A stretch of DNA of 64,000 bases from JBBQFC01 sp038321615 (GTDB taxonomy: Bacteria > Bacteroidota > Bacteroidia > Flavobacteriales_D > Cryomorphaceae): the NCBI GenBank assembly GCA_038321615.1, contig JBBQFC010000006.1:16249-80248 (forward strand). The letters are read 5' to 3'. Below, in pieces: positions 1 through 8,796 of this stretch; within the stretch, counting starts at the first letter, position 1, and every line of letters begins with the position of its first letter. Below the pieces are notes generated by a model. The model did no database searches. It had not been told where the DNA came from and saw only the letters and a list, made by a program, of their open reading frames with translations. The position numbers and the translations under genes were made by a program.

Positions 1-2613
1 CAAAAACTTACTATAAAATCGCAGGAAGCAATACAAGCTTCGCAGCAGTTGGTGCGCAGTAAAAATCAGCAGAGTATGGAATCGGCTCATTTGCTTACAG
101 CCATGATGGAAGTCGACGAAAATGTAGTTCCCTATTTGCTAAGAAAACTAACGGTAAATACCGATTTACTCGAGCAGCTCTTGAATAAGCAAATCGACTC
201 CTACCCCAAAGTAAGTGGCGGCGAAGTACAAATGGGGCGTGGAGCCAGAGAAGCGCTCAATCGATCATTTAATTACTTAAAGGAATTTGGTGACGAATTC
301 GTCTCGCTTGAGCATATACTTCTTGCTATAGCTGAAGGCGACGATACGACTTCTCAAATTTTGAAAGACCAAGGGGTGAGCCGGAAGGGGCTGATAGCCG
401 CTATAAAAGAGCTGCGTAAAGGGTCAAAAGTAACATCTTCGAGCCAGGAAGAAACGTATAATTCGTTGGAGAAATACGCGCGAAATCTCAATGAACTTGC
501 CCGCGATGGTAAGCTGGACCCGGTAATCGGCCGCGATGAAGAGATTAGAAGGGTGCTTCAAATTCTTACACGACGCACAAAAAACAATCCCATCCTTATA
601 GGCGAACCTGGTACCGGTAAAACTGCCATAGCCGAGGGAATAGCCCACCGGATAGTGAATGGAGACGTTCCGGAAAATCTAAAGGATAAACGCGTGTACA
701 GTCTCGATATGGCTGCTCTGATCGCAGGCGCCAAATTCAAAGGCGAGTTTGAGGAGCGACTCAAAGCAGTGGTCAAAGAAGTGAGTTCGGCCGATGGTGC
801 CATTATACTTTTTATTGACGAAATACACACTTTAGTAGGTGCAGGAGGTGGCGAAGGTGCTATGGACGCGGCCAATATCCTGAAACCAGCCCTGGCGAGA
901 GGTGAACTCCGAGCTATCGGTGCCACCACGCTCAATGAGTATCAGAAGTATTTTGAAAAGGACAAGGCGCTGGAGCGTCGGTTTCAAAAGGTAATGGTAG
1001 AAGAACCCGATCGGGACTCGGCCATCTCCATACTCCGCGGCATTAAGGATAAATACGAAGCTCATCACAAGGTGCGCATTAAAGACGCAGCCATTATCGC
1101 GGCAGTCGATCTTTCCACACGCTATATTACGGACCGTTTTCTTCCAGATAAGGCCATCGACCTTATTGACGAGGCCGCTTCGAAGTTGCGTATGGAAATT
1201 AATTCCAAACCCGAGGAACTCGATGAACTCGACCGCAGAATTATGCAGCTCGAAATTGAGCGCGAGGCAATAAAGCGCGAAAAAGATCACGCCAAACTGA
1301 ACGACCTGGGCGAAGAAATAGCCAACTTAAGCGAAGAACGCGATGGCTTAAAAGCGAAGTGGGAAGCTGAGCGCAACCTTGTAGAGCAAATCCAACGCGA
1401 TAAATTATTGATCGAAGAATTGCGATTTGAAGCCGACAGAGCGGAGCGCGAAGGCGACTATGGAAAAGTAGCCGAAATACGCTACGGAAAAATCAAGGAA
1501 GCCGAGGAGCGCCTGCGCGAAACGCAGAAGGATTTGGCTGGAGAGCAGTCCACCACAAAACTTATAAAAGAAGAAGTGGATGAAGATGAAATAGCCGATG
1601 TAGTAAGCCGGTGGACCGGAATACCAGTAAGCCGAATGCTGGAAAGCGAGCGAGAAAAGCTGCTCCACCTGGAAGACGAGTTGCACAAGCGGGTTATCGG
1701 TCAAGACGAAGCAGTAGTGGCTGTAGCCGACGCAGTGCGCCGCAGCAGAGCTGGCCTTCAGGATGAAAAGCGGCCTATCGGATCCTTCATTTTTCTCGGT
1801 ACTACCGGTGTGGGGAAAACCGAATTGGCGAAAGCCCTGAGCGAATACCTATTCAATGACGAGAAAGCAATGACGCGGATCGATATGAGCGAATACCAGG
1901 AGCGCCACAGCGTGAGCCGATTGGTAGGAGCCCCTCCTGGCTACGTGGGTTACGAAGAAGGTGGCCAGCTTACGGAAGCAGTTCGCCGCCGCCCCTACTC
2001 GGTGGTATTGCTCGATGAGATCGAAAAGGCGCACCCCGATGTTTTTAATATTTTGCTCCAAGTGCTCGACGATGGCATGCTCACCGATAATAAAGGTCGG
2101 AAGGTCAATTTTAAGAATACCATCGTAATTATGACCTCGAATATTGGTTCGTCCATTATTCAGGAAAGCTTCGAGCAGAACGATAATCGCTGGACGGAAA
2201 GTTCGCTGGAGACCACGAAAATGGAAGTTTTTGGATTACTCAAGAAGACCCTCCGACCGGAGTTTTTGAATAGAATTGACGAGGTGATCATGTTCGAGCC
2301 ACTTAGCCGAAAGGCGCTCAGGGGTATCGTCACTCTTCAAGTCGCCACCCTTGCTGAGCGCTTGGCGGAAAAGGGAATTGACTTTTCAGCATCGAACGAA
2401 GCACTGGCATATTTGGCCGAAAAGGGCTACGATCCGCAGTTTGGAGCGCGACCCGTAAAACGGTTGGTTCAAAAAGAAGTGCTAAACTTGTTGAGTCGCC
2501 AATTGCTCGAAGGAAAAGTGAACAAAGATGAACCTTTGGTGATGGACGTTTTCGATGGACAAGTGGTATTTCGAAAACCCCTGGAAGAAGAATACAAGAA
2601 CCTTATCGCATAA
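1..2613 (+). CDS. clpB: ATP-dependent chaperone ClpB (5' end outside window)
   Basis: Hsp104/ClpB disaggregase, which works with DnaK/DnaJ to extract proteins from aggregates in the cytoplasm. The frame is open from base 1 and reads through the typical N-domain start (LTIKSQEAIQ), so the gene begins just left of the window; the TTG at 49 is not the start. Visible order: Clp N repeats, first AAA+ module with Walker A GEPGTGKTA and Walker B FIDEIH, the long coiled-coil middle domain that separates ClpB from ClpA and ClpC, second AAA+ with Walker A GTTGVGKTE and VLLDEIEKAHPDV, and the C-terminal D2-small domain. About 870 residues in all, normal for the family. A strong terminator follows the stop, so it is probably transcribed alone. 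Confidence 0.97.
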   Translation, partial: QKLTIKSQEAIQASQQLVRSKNQQSMESAHLLTAMMEVDENVVPYLLRKLTVNTDLLEQLLNKQIDSYPKVSGGEVQMGRGAREALNRSFNYLKEFGDEFVSLEHILLAIAEGDDTTSQILKDQGVSRKGLIAAIKELRKGSKVTSSSQEETYNSLEKYARNLNELARDGKLDPVIGRDEEIRRVLQILTRRTKNNPILIGEPGTGKTAIAEGIAHRIVNGDVPENLKDKRVYSLDMAALIAGAKFKGEFEERLKAVVKEVSSADGAIILFIDEIHTLVGAGGGEGAMDAANILKPALARGELRAIGATTLNEYQKYFEKDKALERRFQKVMVEEPDRDSAISILRGIKDKYEAHHKVRIKDAAIIAAVDLSTRYITDRFLPDKAIDLIDEAASKLRMEINSKPEELDELDRRIMQLEIEREAIKREKDHAKLNDLGEEIANLSEERDGLKAKWEAERNLVEQIQRDKLLIEELRFEADRAEREGDYGKVAEIRYGKIKEAEERLRETQKDLAGEQSTTKLIKEEVDEDEIADVVSRWTGIPVSRMLESEREKLLHLEDELHKRVIGQDEAVVAVADAVRRSRAGLQDEKRPIGSFIFLGTTGVGKTELAKALSEYLFNDEKAMTRIDMSEYQERHSVSRLVGAPPGYVGYEEGGQLTEAVRRRPYSVVLLDEIEKAHPDVFNILLQVLDDGMLTDNKGRKVNFKNTIVIMTSNIGSSIIQESFEQNDNRWTESSLETTKMEVFGLLKKTLRPEFLNRIDEVIMFEPLSRKALRGIVTLQVATLAERLAEKGIDFSASNEALAYLAEKGYDPQFGARPVKRLVQKEVLNLLSRQLLEGKVNKDEPLVMDVFDGQVVFRKPLEEEYKNLIA

Positions 2614-2619
2614 GTTTAT

Positions 2620-2643
2620 AAGTCGCCCCCGGGCGACTTTTTT
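2620..2643 (+). terminator. Rho-independent terminator of clpB
   Basis: A perfect 9-bp stem (AAGTCGCCC / GGGCGACTT) with a two-base loop is followed by a run of T, 6 bases after the clpB stop codon. Confidence 0.9.
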
Positions 2644-2693
2644 ATTCGCATCAGCGCCAATCTGCGGTTGGATGGATTACGTAGCTTTCGAGC

Positions 2694-3773
2694 GTGAAAT
2701 GGGTTTATGTTCTTCTAATGGTGTCTGCGATCTGCGCCAAGGCGGCAGTGGCTCAGCAGACCGATTCGGTAAAGACTTCCACCTTTTTTCCCCTGCCACT
2801 GGTTTTCTACACCCCGGAGACCCGCTGGGCTTTTGGCGCTGCGGCTTTCTATTCGTGGCGTTTGAAAGACGAGCCGCTCAATTCCCGACCCAGCCAGCTC
2901 CAGCTTGGCTTTGCGTACACGCTCGAAGATCAAATCCTGGCTTACCTTCCCTTCCAATTATACAAGGAGAATGAGAAGTACACCGTATTCGGTGAGATTG
3001 GCTGGTATCGATACAACTATTTTTATTTTGGAAATGGCAATGAAATCCCCGCCGATTACGAAGAGCTTTACGGGGTCAATTATCCCCGATTGAAGCTCAC
3101 TGGAATGTATGAGTTCAAGCGCGATTTATACACAGGTCTCCGCGTGCTTTCGGACAAATACCGAATAACGGAGCTCGTGTCGGAAGGAATTTTAGTGCGT
3201 GATGATACGCCGGGAATTGAAGGTGGATGGAACAATGCGGTAGGTGTGATTATCAATTTCGACAACCGCGACAATTATTTCGCAACCCAGCGCGGCTGGT
3301 ATCTCGAAGCGGGTTTTGATTTCTTCGGCGGCTACGTGGGCAGCGATTACGAATATCAGCGGTTGACGCTGGATTTTCGGAAGTTCTTTTCTCTTGGTTC
3401 TAAAAATGTGATCGGAGCCAATTTCTACGCGTCAGAGATATATGGAGAAGCACCTTTCATCACGCTTTCACTACTTGGCGGAAACAAGCGGCTTCGCGGG
3501 TTTTACGAAGGCCGCTACCGCGATAATACGGCGGCCTTGGTCCAAGCCGAATACCGCCGCGAACTGATTGGCAGGTTTGGCTTTACCCTGTTTGGGGGCA
3601 GCGGATTGGTAGCCGACAATATCGGCGATTTATCAACGCGATACCTGCGATCTACCTATGGCGGAGGTCTGCGGTTTGCGCTCAATAAGGAAGACCGGAT
3701 TAATATTCGGTTTGATGTAGGAATAGGGAATGGCGAAGCGGCTTATTATTTGACGATTGGGGAAGCTTTTTAA
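2694..3773 (+). CDS. Omp85-superfamily outer-membrane barrel protein (surface antigen domain, no POTRA)
   Basis: Probable outer-membrane beta-barrel of the Bac_surface_Ag / Omp85 type. A signal peptide (ending AKAAVAQ) is followed directly by amphipathic strands with dense aromatic residues. Near residue 265 the protein has LRGFYEGRYRD, which matches the conserved loop-6 RGF/RGY motif of BamA-type barrels. There is no room for POTRA domains, so it resembles the short barrel-only members common in Bacteroidota rather than BamA itself. The start is GTG at 2694, which gives a complete signal peptide; a later ATG would cut into it. The substrate or partner is unknown, and the final residues (TIGEAF) end in an aromatic residue as barrel proteins usually do. 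Confidence 0.8.
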   Translation: MKWVYVLLMVSAICAKAAVAQQTDSVKTSTFFPLPLVFYTPETRWAFGAAAFYSWRLKDEPLNSRPSQLQLGFAYTLEDQILAYLPFQLYKENEKYTVFGEIGWYRYNYFYFGNGNEIPADYEELYGVNYPRLKLTGMYEFKRDLYTGLRVLSDKYRITELVSEGILVRDDTPGIEGGWNNAVGVIINFDNRDNYFATQRGWYLEAGFDFFGGYVGSDYEYQRLTLDFRKFFSLGSKNVIGANFYASEIYGEAPFITLSLLGGNKRLRGFYEGRYRDNTAALVQAEYRRELIGRFGFTLFGGSGLVADNIGDLSTRYLRSTYGGGLRFALNKEDRINIRFDVGIGNGEAAYYLTIGEAF

Positions 3774-3816
3774 TCCGCTTTGATCATCTTCTAAGTTGAA
3801 ATTATTTTTCCGTTAT

Positions 3817-4029
3817 TTAAAATATAAACGGAATAAAGACCCGTCGACAAATTCCTTGGAATTGTACCCTGTTTTTGTTTTTCTCAAGCTTTGTAGAAAA
3901 TACAGTATCTCCTGGTGATTTGTAAGTCACTTCAAAGGCTTCTTGAGCTTCGGCCGATCCGAAAAATATAAAGCCGCAAATGAACAAACTGAGCAAATTC
4001 CTAAACGGAAATTCAGCAAGCGAATACAT
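3817..4029 (-). CDS. Small exported hypothetical protein, possibly truncated
   Basis: 70 codons from an ATG, with a convincing signal peptide (hydrophobic core followed by SAEAQ) and a short mature part containing FEVTYKSPGDTVFSTK. I do not recognise a family. The C-terminus (CRRVFIPFIF) looks unnatural after the preceding text, so the gene may be the remnant of a longer one. It stands alone between a convergent barrel gene and a methyltransferase on the same strand; nothing else is visible in the 188 bases upstream. Confidence 0.4.
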   Translation of the reverse strand: MYSLAEFPFRNLLSLFICGFIFFGSAEAQEAFEVTYKSPGDTVFSTKLEKNKNRVQFQGICRRVFIPFIF

Positions 4030-4217
4030 CGGTTTATTTTAGTTAATAAATGTTGTCAAAATCTATTCTGACAAGAGCCTAAATATCGGAGAAAAATTGA
4101 GTGACCTTATCTAACAGCAGAAAGGGTGAAAGAACAGTTGAACCGTAAAATTTTAAAAGCAATTAGGCGGCCTTGGCAAGCGGTGGTAGATTATTTTAAT
4201 TCGCGAGCATCTAAAGC

Positions 4218-4910
4218 CTAAGGGCTAATAATTGGCTTGCTGGCTCGAACCAAAATAATATAACGCTTCGATTGCGGTATTGCGAAGTGTATTAACTGAT
4301 CGAGATGAGCCAGCCTTCGCCGCTGCCATTCGCTCCGACCAAAAGCTGCAAAAAATCCAACCGTTTTCAATTCCACTTTTTCGAAATCGCTTAGTAAGCC
4401 AGAAACTTCATCGTATTTAAGATAATTCCAATCATTCCCCCATTGTACAAAATACTTGCGGGTGTATTGGTGAAGCTGAGAAGCTTCCAAATTTTCGGCG
4501 AAAATCAGAACACCGCCTGGCTTTAAGGCGCGATAGATAGCATCGAAAGCTTGCGCTTGTCGGTCTGGTCGTCCGCCCCGGGTCACTCCGCCGAGTATAG
4601 ATTTGAACGCTATAAGGTCGAAATGATTTTCGTAAGGGATATTTAAGGCGTTGATATGTTCGTAGCTGATATGCTGCAGAACGCCATATTTGGCATGCAG
4701 CGCACGGGCTTGATTCCAATCGGCATCGTAATCGCTGCAGACCACCTGAAATCCCTTTTTTGCCAGCCAAAGCGACAGCCCGCCGCGCCGTGCACCCAAT
4801 TCGAGTGCCCTGCCAGCTTTGGGCAAAGAGCTTTCCCAGAAAGGGAGTGCCTGTGCCCAAGACTTTACGTCCCATTCAATGATGTCTTTCAGCAGCCCAG
4901 AATCCATCAT
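4218..4910 (-). CDS. Class I SAM-dependent methyltransferase
   Basis: Rossmann-fold methyltransferase of unknown substrate. Motif I is ALELGARRGGLSLWLA at about residues 35-50, followed by the acidic end of strand 2 (VVCSDYDAD), a central FDLIAFKSILGG and a LKPGGVLIFAENL strand typical of Methyltransf_11/25 enzymes acting on small molecules. Its start codon overlaps the stop of the upstream PLP enzyme gene in an ATGA arrangement, so the two are translationally coupled and may act in the same pathway. A substrate cannot be read from the sequence. Confidence 0.85.
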   Translation of the reverse strand: MMDSGLLKDIIEWDVKSWAQALPFWESSLPKAGRALELGARRGGLSLWLAKKGFQVVCSDYDADWNQARALHAKYGVLQHISYEHINALNIPYENHFDLIAFKSILGGVTRGGRPDRQAQAFDAIYRALKPGGVLIFAENLEASQLHQYTRKYFVQWGNDWNYLKYDEVSGLLSDFEKVELKTVGFFAAFGRSEWQRRRLAHLDQLIHFAIPQSKRYIILVRASKPIISP

Positions 4911-6184
4911 GGCTCCTGCACTGCAACTACTTCGCCGGTTTTCACTGCCTTTAGGGCTTGACTCAGGTCCCTAATTAAATCGTCTGGGTGCTCCAGTCCG
5001 ATGGAAAGCCTGATAAGATTATGACCAATCTTCATTTCTTCCAAATGTGCCGGGTCCACATTGCTATGGGTCATGGTTCGTGGATGTTCGGCTAAACTTT
5101 CGGTACTTCCTAAACTCACAGCCAGCTTAATAAGCTCCAGGTTATTGAGAAAGGCAAAGGCTTCTGGCTCTCCACCGTTTACTTCAAATGCGAGCATCGC
5201 TCCCGGGCTGCTGCATTGTTTCTCAAATATCGCCCGGTCGGCACTGCCTTTTGGCAAAAGCCCCAAGTAGCGCACTTCTTCGACCACCGGATGATTGCTT
5301 AAGAATTCGGCTACGATCTGGGCGGTAGTTTGCTGACGATCCATCCTCACCTTGAGCGTTTCCAAGCTCCGCGCCAGGAGCCACGCGGTATGCGGTCCAG
5401 CCATATTGCCCAAAGCCGTGCGCAGTTTTTTGATCCGTGCGATATGCGCGCTTTTTCCAAGAACGGCGCCTGCAATTACATCGCTGTGGCCGCCAATGTA
5501 TTTTGTGGCGCTGTACATTACAATATCTATTCCATGGGCAATAGGCTGTTGCCAAAGTGGACCCATGTAGGTATTGTCAGCGCAAGATATTACCTGTTTA
5601 TCGACGCTGCTAAAGTGATGTGCTAAAGCGGCAAGTTGCTCCAAATCGAAAATATCGGTAGTGGGGTTAGAAGGTGTTTCAATATAGACCATGGCCACTT
5701 GGGCTGCCATTCCCGATTGTTCTACCGTATCGATCATTTGCTCCAGCGACATACCAGGCTTCACGGCAATGGATTTTATTCCCCATTTCGGAAAAATATG
5801 GTGAAGCAAGAGATCCGTGCCACCGTATAACGGCGCCGTATGAATTACCAGATCGCCGGGTTTTAAAAACTCCATCATTACGGTACTAATGGCACCTATT
5901 CCGCTTTCGAAAACAGCCGCTGCTTCGGCGCCATCCCAAAGGCAAAGTCGCGCTTCGACAATTTCTAAGTTTGGATTATTCAGTCGGCTGTAAATCAGGC
6001 CATTCTGACCATCTGCGTTTGGAGCACGTTTACCCTGCGAAATTTCAAAAAAAGCCTTGCCATCTTCGGCGGTTTCAAATACAAAAGTGGAGGTTTGATA
6101 GATCGGAGTTTTGATGGATCCGCGTGCGGAAGCAGGGTCGTATCCATGCGTCATCATGGCACTCTCCGGGTGAATTTTTTTCAT
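4907..6184 (-). CDS. Cys/Met metabolism PLP-dependent enzyme (cystathionine gamma-synthase / methionine gamma-lyase family)
   Basis: Fold-type I PLP enzyme that forms or cleaves C-S bonds on cysteine, homocysteine or methionine derivatives. The PLP lysine is K228 in YSATKYIGGHSDV; the PLP phosphate-binding tyrosine lies in IYSRLNNPN, and the cofactor aspartate in CADNTYMGPLWQQP. At 425 residues it is longer than canonical MetB (about 385) and fits the subgroup usually annotated only as cystathionine gamma-synthase family protein, whose N-terminus also reads AMMTHGYDPA. Gamma-synthase and gamma-lyase activities cannot be separated by eye. It is coupled to the downstream methyltransferase by a 4-bp overlap, and separated from ogt by about 80 bp. 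Confidence 0.88.
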   Translation of the reverse strand: MKKIHPESAMMTHGYDPASARGSIKTPIYQTSTFVFETAEDGKAFFEISQGKRAPNADGQNGLIYSRLNNPNLEIVEARLCLWDGAEAAAVFESGIGAISTVMMEFLKPGDLVIHTAPLYGGTDLLLHHIFPKWGIKSIAVKPGMSLEQMIDTVEQSGMAAQVAMVYIETPSNPTTDIFDLEQLAALAHHFSSVDKQVISCADNTYMGPLWQQPIAHGIDIVMYSATKYIGGHSDVIAGAVLGKSAHIARIKKLRTALGNMAGPHTAWLLARSLETLKVRMDRQQTTAQIVAEFLSNHPVVEEVRYLGLLPKGSADRAIFEKQCSSPGAMLAFEVNGGEPEAFAFLNNLELIKLAVSLGSTESLAEHPRTMTHSNVDPAHLEEMKIGHNLIRLSIGLEHPDDLIRDLSQALKAVKTGEVVAVQEP

Positions 6185-6263
6185 TGGAATACTATTTCGC
6201 CGAAAGGTACTAAGGATTGGCAGATGGTAAATAAGAATGAAGTACGATTGATAAAACGCCTAC

Positions 6264-6803
6264 TCAGAATAAGCTGATTTGCAATGACGGTTTTCTTGCT
6301 CCTTCCAATTCGAGTAATGTTGTTTTGGCCGCCCGCCCGCCCGCGTAGCCCACTAATTGACCGTCGCTGCCTATAACGCGGTGACAAGGCACAACGACCG
6401 AGAGCGCATTGGCTCCATTGGCCGCAGCCACTGCTCTTACGGCATCGGGTTTACCTAATTTCCGGGCGAGTTCGATATAGCTTATGGTGCAACCGCGCTC
6501 AATTTCCAAAAGGGCATTCCATACTTCCTTTTGAAACGCTGAACCGACCATTTTGAATGGAATCTCAAAACGACTTTGATCACCGGCGAAATAATTATGC
6601 AACCATGCGATCGTCTGCTGCTGTAATTGATTGGGGGCGCTCTCCAGAAGCGGTGCCCCTAGTGCAGTGCTAATGCGCTGGTCGATTGCCTTCCGCATCT
6701 TGCGATATTTCCAATCGATCATACAGACTTCGCCGCCGTGGGTAGCAATAATCAACTCTCCTACCGCACTTTTATAGCCCACGCATTGAATTGACCCCAT
6801 CAT
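6264..6803 (-). CDS. ogt: Methylated-DNA--[protein]-cysteine S-methyltransferase
   Basis: Suicide DNA-repair protein that removes alkyl groups from O6-alkylguanine to its own cysteine. The active site VVPCHRVIGSDG puts the acceptor at C140; the HTH recognition part VRAVAAANGANALS precedes it and YAGGRAAKTTLLELEG follows, all as in Ogt/AdaB. 179 residues, normal for Ogt. The start codon overlaps the stop of the upstream Rieske gene (ATGA), so it is translated as its second cistron. A second ATG three bases downstream could equally be used. Confidence 0.95.
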   Translation of the reverse strand: MMGSIQCVGYKSAVGELIIATHGGEVCMIDWKYRKMRKAIDQRISTALGAPLLESAPNQLQQQTIAWLHNYFAGDQSRFEIPFKMVGSAFQKEVWNALLEIERGCTISYIELARKLGKPDAVRAVAAANGANALSVVVPCHRVIGSDGQLVGYAGGRAAKTTLLELEGARKPSLQISLF

Positions 6804-7972
6804 CGCTCGAGAAATTGAGCTAATAAACGGTGGAAATGATGCACTCCTTTTTCACGTGTCGGCGAGAATCTCCCCGATTGATATGCCATCGATTGCAAAC
6901 CTTTTTGAACACTTTCCACCACCTCTTCATCTTCGCGCTCCACCTTATCTATCCTACCTTCCGAATCGAAATCACTGTCAGGGAGCAAATACGTGTAAAA
7001 ACTTACGCGCGTTTTAGTTGGTGAAATAGGTTTTACCACATTGACGGAAAGTCCCCAGGGATAAAAATTCAGCATAATATTCGGGAATAACCAATAATAG
7101 TAAGCCGCTATATCTTTCCCATAGTTAGGGTGACCAGCGGGTAAATCGAAGCAAGGAGAACCTTTCTGCCCGTAGCCGATTTGCAGATTGAAGTGCTCAA
7201 ACAGTTCGGTGGAATAGCTACTATAATCGAGCAATACATTGAGGTCCGCGTGCACGAATGGGATATGAAAGCCTTCTAAATAATTGTCGCAATATAAAGC
7301 CCAATGGGCGTGAACAAGATAATCGCGCGAATATTCGGGACGAAGTGTCATTTCGCCGATGGGCAAAAAACCGAGGCGTGAATCGAGCTCTTTTCTAATA
7401 TTTTCGAAGTCTATAGCCGGCTCTATGGATGTAAATAGAAAAGGCCCCCATTGTTTTAAAGGATAGCGCTTCAGGTGGTCGCAGGCCGAAGGGAAATCTT
7501 CGGCGTCTTCAAATTCGGGCATATGGCGGAAGCTTCCATCCTGGTCGAATCGCCTGCCGTGATACAGGCATTGTATCTGCTTGGTGCGGGCGGGATGCTG
7601 TAAGAGCAAATTCCCGCGGTGGGTACAAACGTTGCTGAGGCAGTGCAGCTTTCCCGAATCGTCGCGGTTGAGAAGCATTGGTTCAGGAAGAAAAGGATCG
7701 AGCAATTGAAAAGGCCTGCCATGCCCTTCGAGCGGCAGGAGTTCTTTATGACCTACCCATTGCCAGGAGCGGGCGAATACTTTATCACGAAGTTTCACAA
7801 ACACTGCATCGTCCTGATAAAAGGAAGCCGGCAATGTATGTGCTTTGCGAATATCGGGGTGAATTTGGAATGTGTGCAATGGATCCGATGTTTTGCGGAA
7901 AGGTAAGCAATCGAAGGTGTTTTGAGCATTCGAAGGGACGGACATTTTAGGTATATTCTGATAACCCGACAT
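6800..7972 (-). CDS. Rieske [2Fe-2S] aromatic-ring-hydroxylating oxygenase, alpha-subunit type
   Basis: Oxygenase component of the ring-hydroxylating / quaternary-ammonium family. The Rieske ligands are C116-x-H118 and C135-x2-H138 (VCTHRGN and CLYHGRRF). The mononuclear iron site is seen in CDNYLEGFHIPFVHADLN, with two histidines; the acidic third ligand should lie in the C-terminal part. 390 residues, normal for the alpha subunit. No beta subunit, ferredoxin or reductase is adjacent, so electrons must come from elsewhere. The first cistron before ogt; a purine-rich AAAAGGAGAAG stretch lies directly before the ATG, an unusually good ribosome site for this genome. The substrate is unknown; choline- or betaine-type monooxygenases are the nearest look-alikes. 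Confidence 0.9.
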   Translation of the reverse strand: MSGYQNIPKMSVPSNAQNTFDCLPFRKTSDPLHTFQIHPDIRKAHTLPASFYQDDAVFVKLRDKVFARSWQWVGHKELLPLEGHGRPFQLLDPFLPEPMLLNRDDSGKLHCLSNVCTHRGNLLLQHPARTKQIQCLYHGRRFDQDGSFRHMPEFEDAEDFPSACDHLKRYPLKQWGPFLFTSIEPAIDFENIRKELDSRLGFLPIGEMTLRPEYSRDYLVHAHWALYCDNYLEGFHIPFVHADLNVLLDYSSYSTELFEHFNLQIGYGQKGSPCFDLPAGHPNYGKDIAAYYYWLFPNIMLNFYPWGLSVNVVKPISPTKTRVSFYTYLLPDSDFDSEGRIDKVEREDEEVVESVQKGLQSMAYQSGRFSPTREKGVHHFHRLLAQFLER

Positions 7973-8037
7973 CTTCTCCTTTTCTAAGATAAAAATAACC
8001 CTACCTTAGAAGCATCAATATTTTACACCCCTTAACC

Positions 8038-8784
8038 ATGGACAAGAGACGATTTTTGAAAATTGCCGGAGCCGCATCGGCAGGCACACTTTTAGCCCCT
8101 TCGTTAACTTTTTGCACTACGGAGCGTAAGCCAAAGGTGGAAACAGAAATTGAGAACACTCCCTTCTCTCCTATTATTCAGGCTCCACTGCCTTATGGTT
8201 ATGCAGCGCTAGAACCCTTCATCGATGCGGAAACCATGGAAATTCACTATAGCAAGCACCACGCGGGTTATACCAGGAAGCTAAATGAAGCGCTCGAGAT
8301 GGAAACCGCATTTCAAGGAAAAACGGTCGAAGGTATTTTCGCTGAACTCCGCGATGAAGAAGGTCATGTGGCGTTGAGAAATAACGGCGGCGGATATTAC
8401 AATCACAATCTCTACTGGCAATGTATGACACCTGGATCGAGTGGTGCCCCCAACGGGGAAATTGCGGAAGCTCTAAATGCTGCCTTTGGCTCATATGCTA
8501 ATTTTAAAGATCAATTTTCAGAAGCCGCTAAAACCCGATTTGGCTCGGGCTGGGCTTGGCTTTCTAAAGATAAGGTGGGCGGCTTGTTCATTTCGTCTAC
8601 ACCTAATCAAGACAATCCGCTGATGAGCAACTTGGCCGAACAACCTGGAATGCCGCTTTTGGGAATTGATGTTTGGGAACATGCTTATTACTTAAAGCAT
8701 CAAAATAAGCGAGCTGATTATATATCAGCCTTCTTCGAAGTAATCAATTGGGAAACTGTTGCAGCCCGATTTGCAGGAGTTTAA
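8038..8784 (+). CDS. sod: Exported iron/manganese superoxide dismutase
   Basis: Fe/Mn superoxide dismutase converting superoxide to peroxide and oxygen. All four metal ligands are present: H70 (EIHYSKHHAGY), H123 (YYNHNLYW), D211 and H215 (DVWEHAYYLKH). Unlike the usual cytoplasmic enzyme it carries a 30-residue leader with a twin-arginine-like KRRFLKIAG, a short hydrophobic stretch and a possible lipobox LTFC with C26. Tat export, perhaps as a lipoprotein, fits an enzyme that folds with its metal before export. It is monocistronic, diverges from the Rieske gene and converges with the next gene. Confidence 0.93.
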   Translation: MDKRRFLKIAGAASAGTLLAPSLTFCTTERKPKVETEIENTPFSPIIQAPLPYGYAALEPFIDAETMEIHYSKHHAGYTRKLNEALEMETAFQGKTVEGIFAELRDEEGHVALRNNGGGYYNHNLYWQCMTPGSSGAPNGEIAEALNAAFGSYANFKDQFSEAAKTRFGSGWAWLSKDKVGGLFISSTPNQDNPLMSNLAEQPGMPLLGIDVWEHAYYLKHQNKRADYISAFFEVINWETVAARFAGV

Positions 8785-8796
8785 CAGTAAAGGCCT

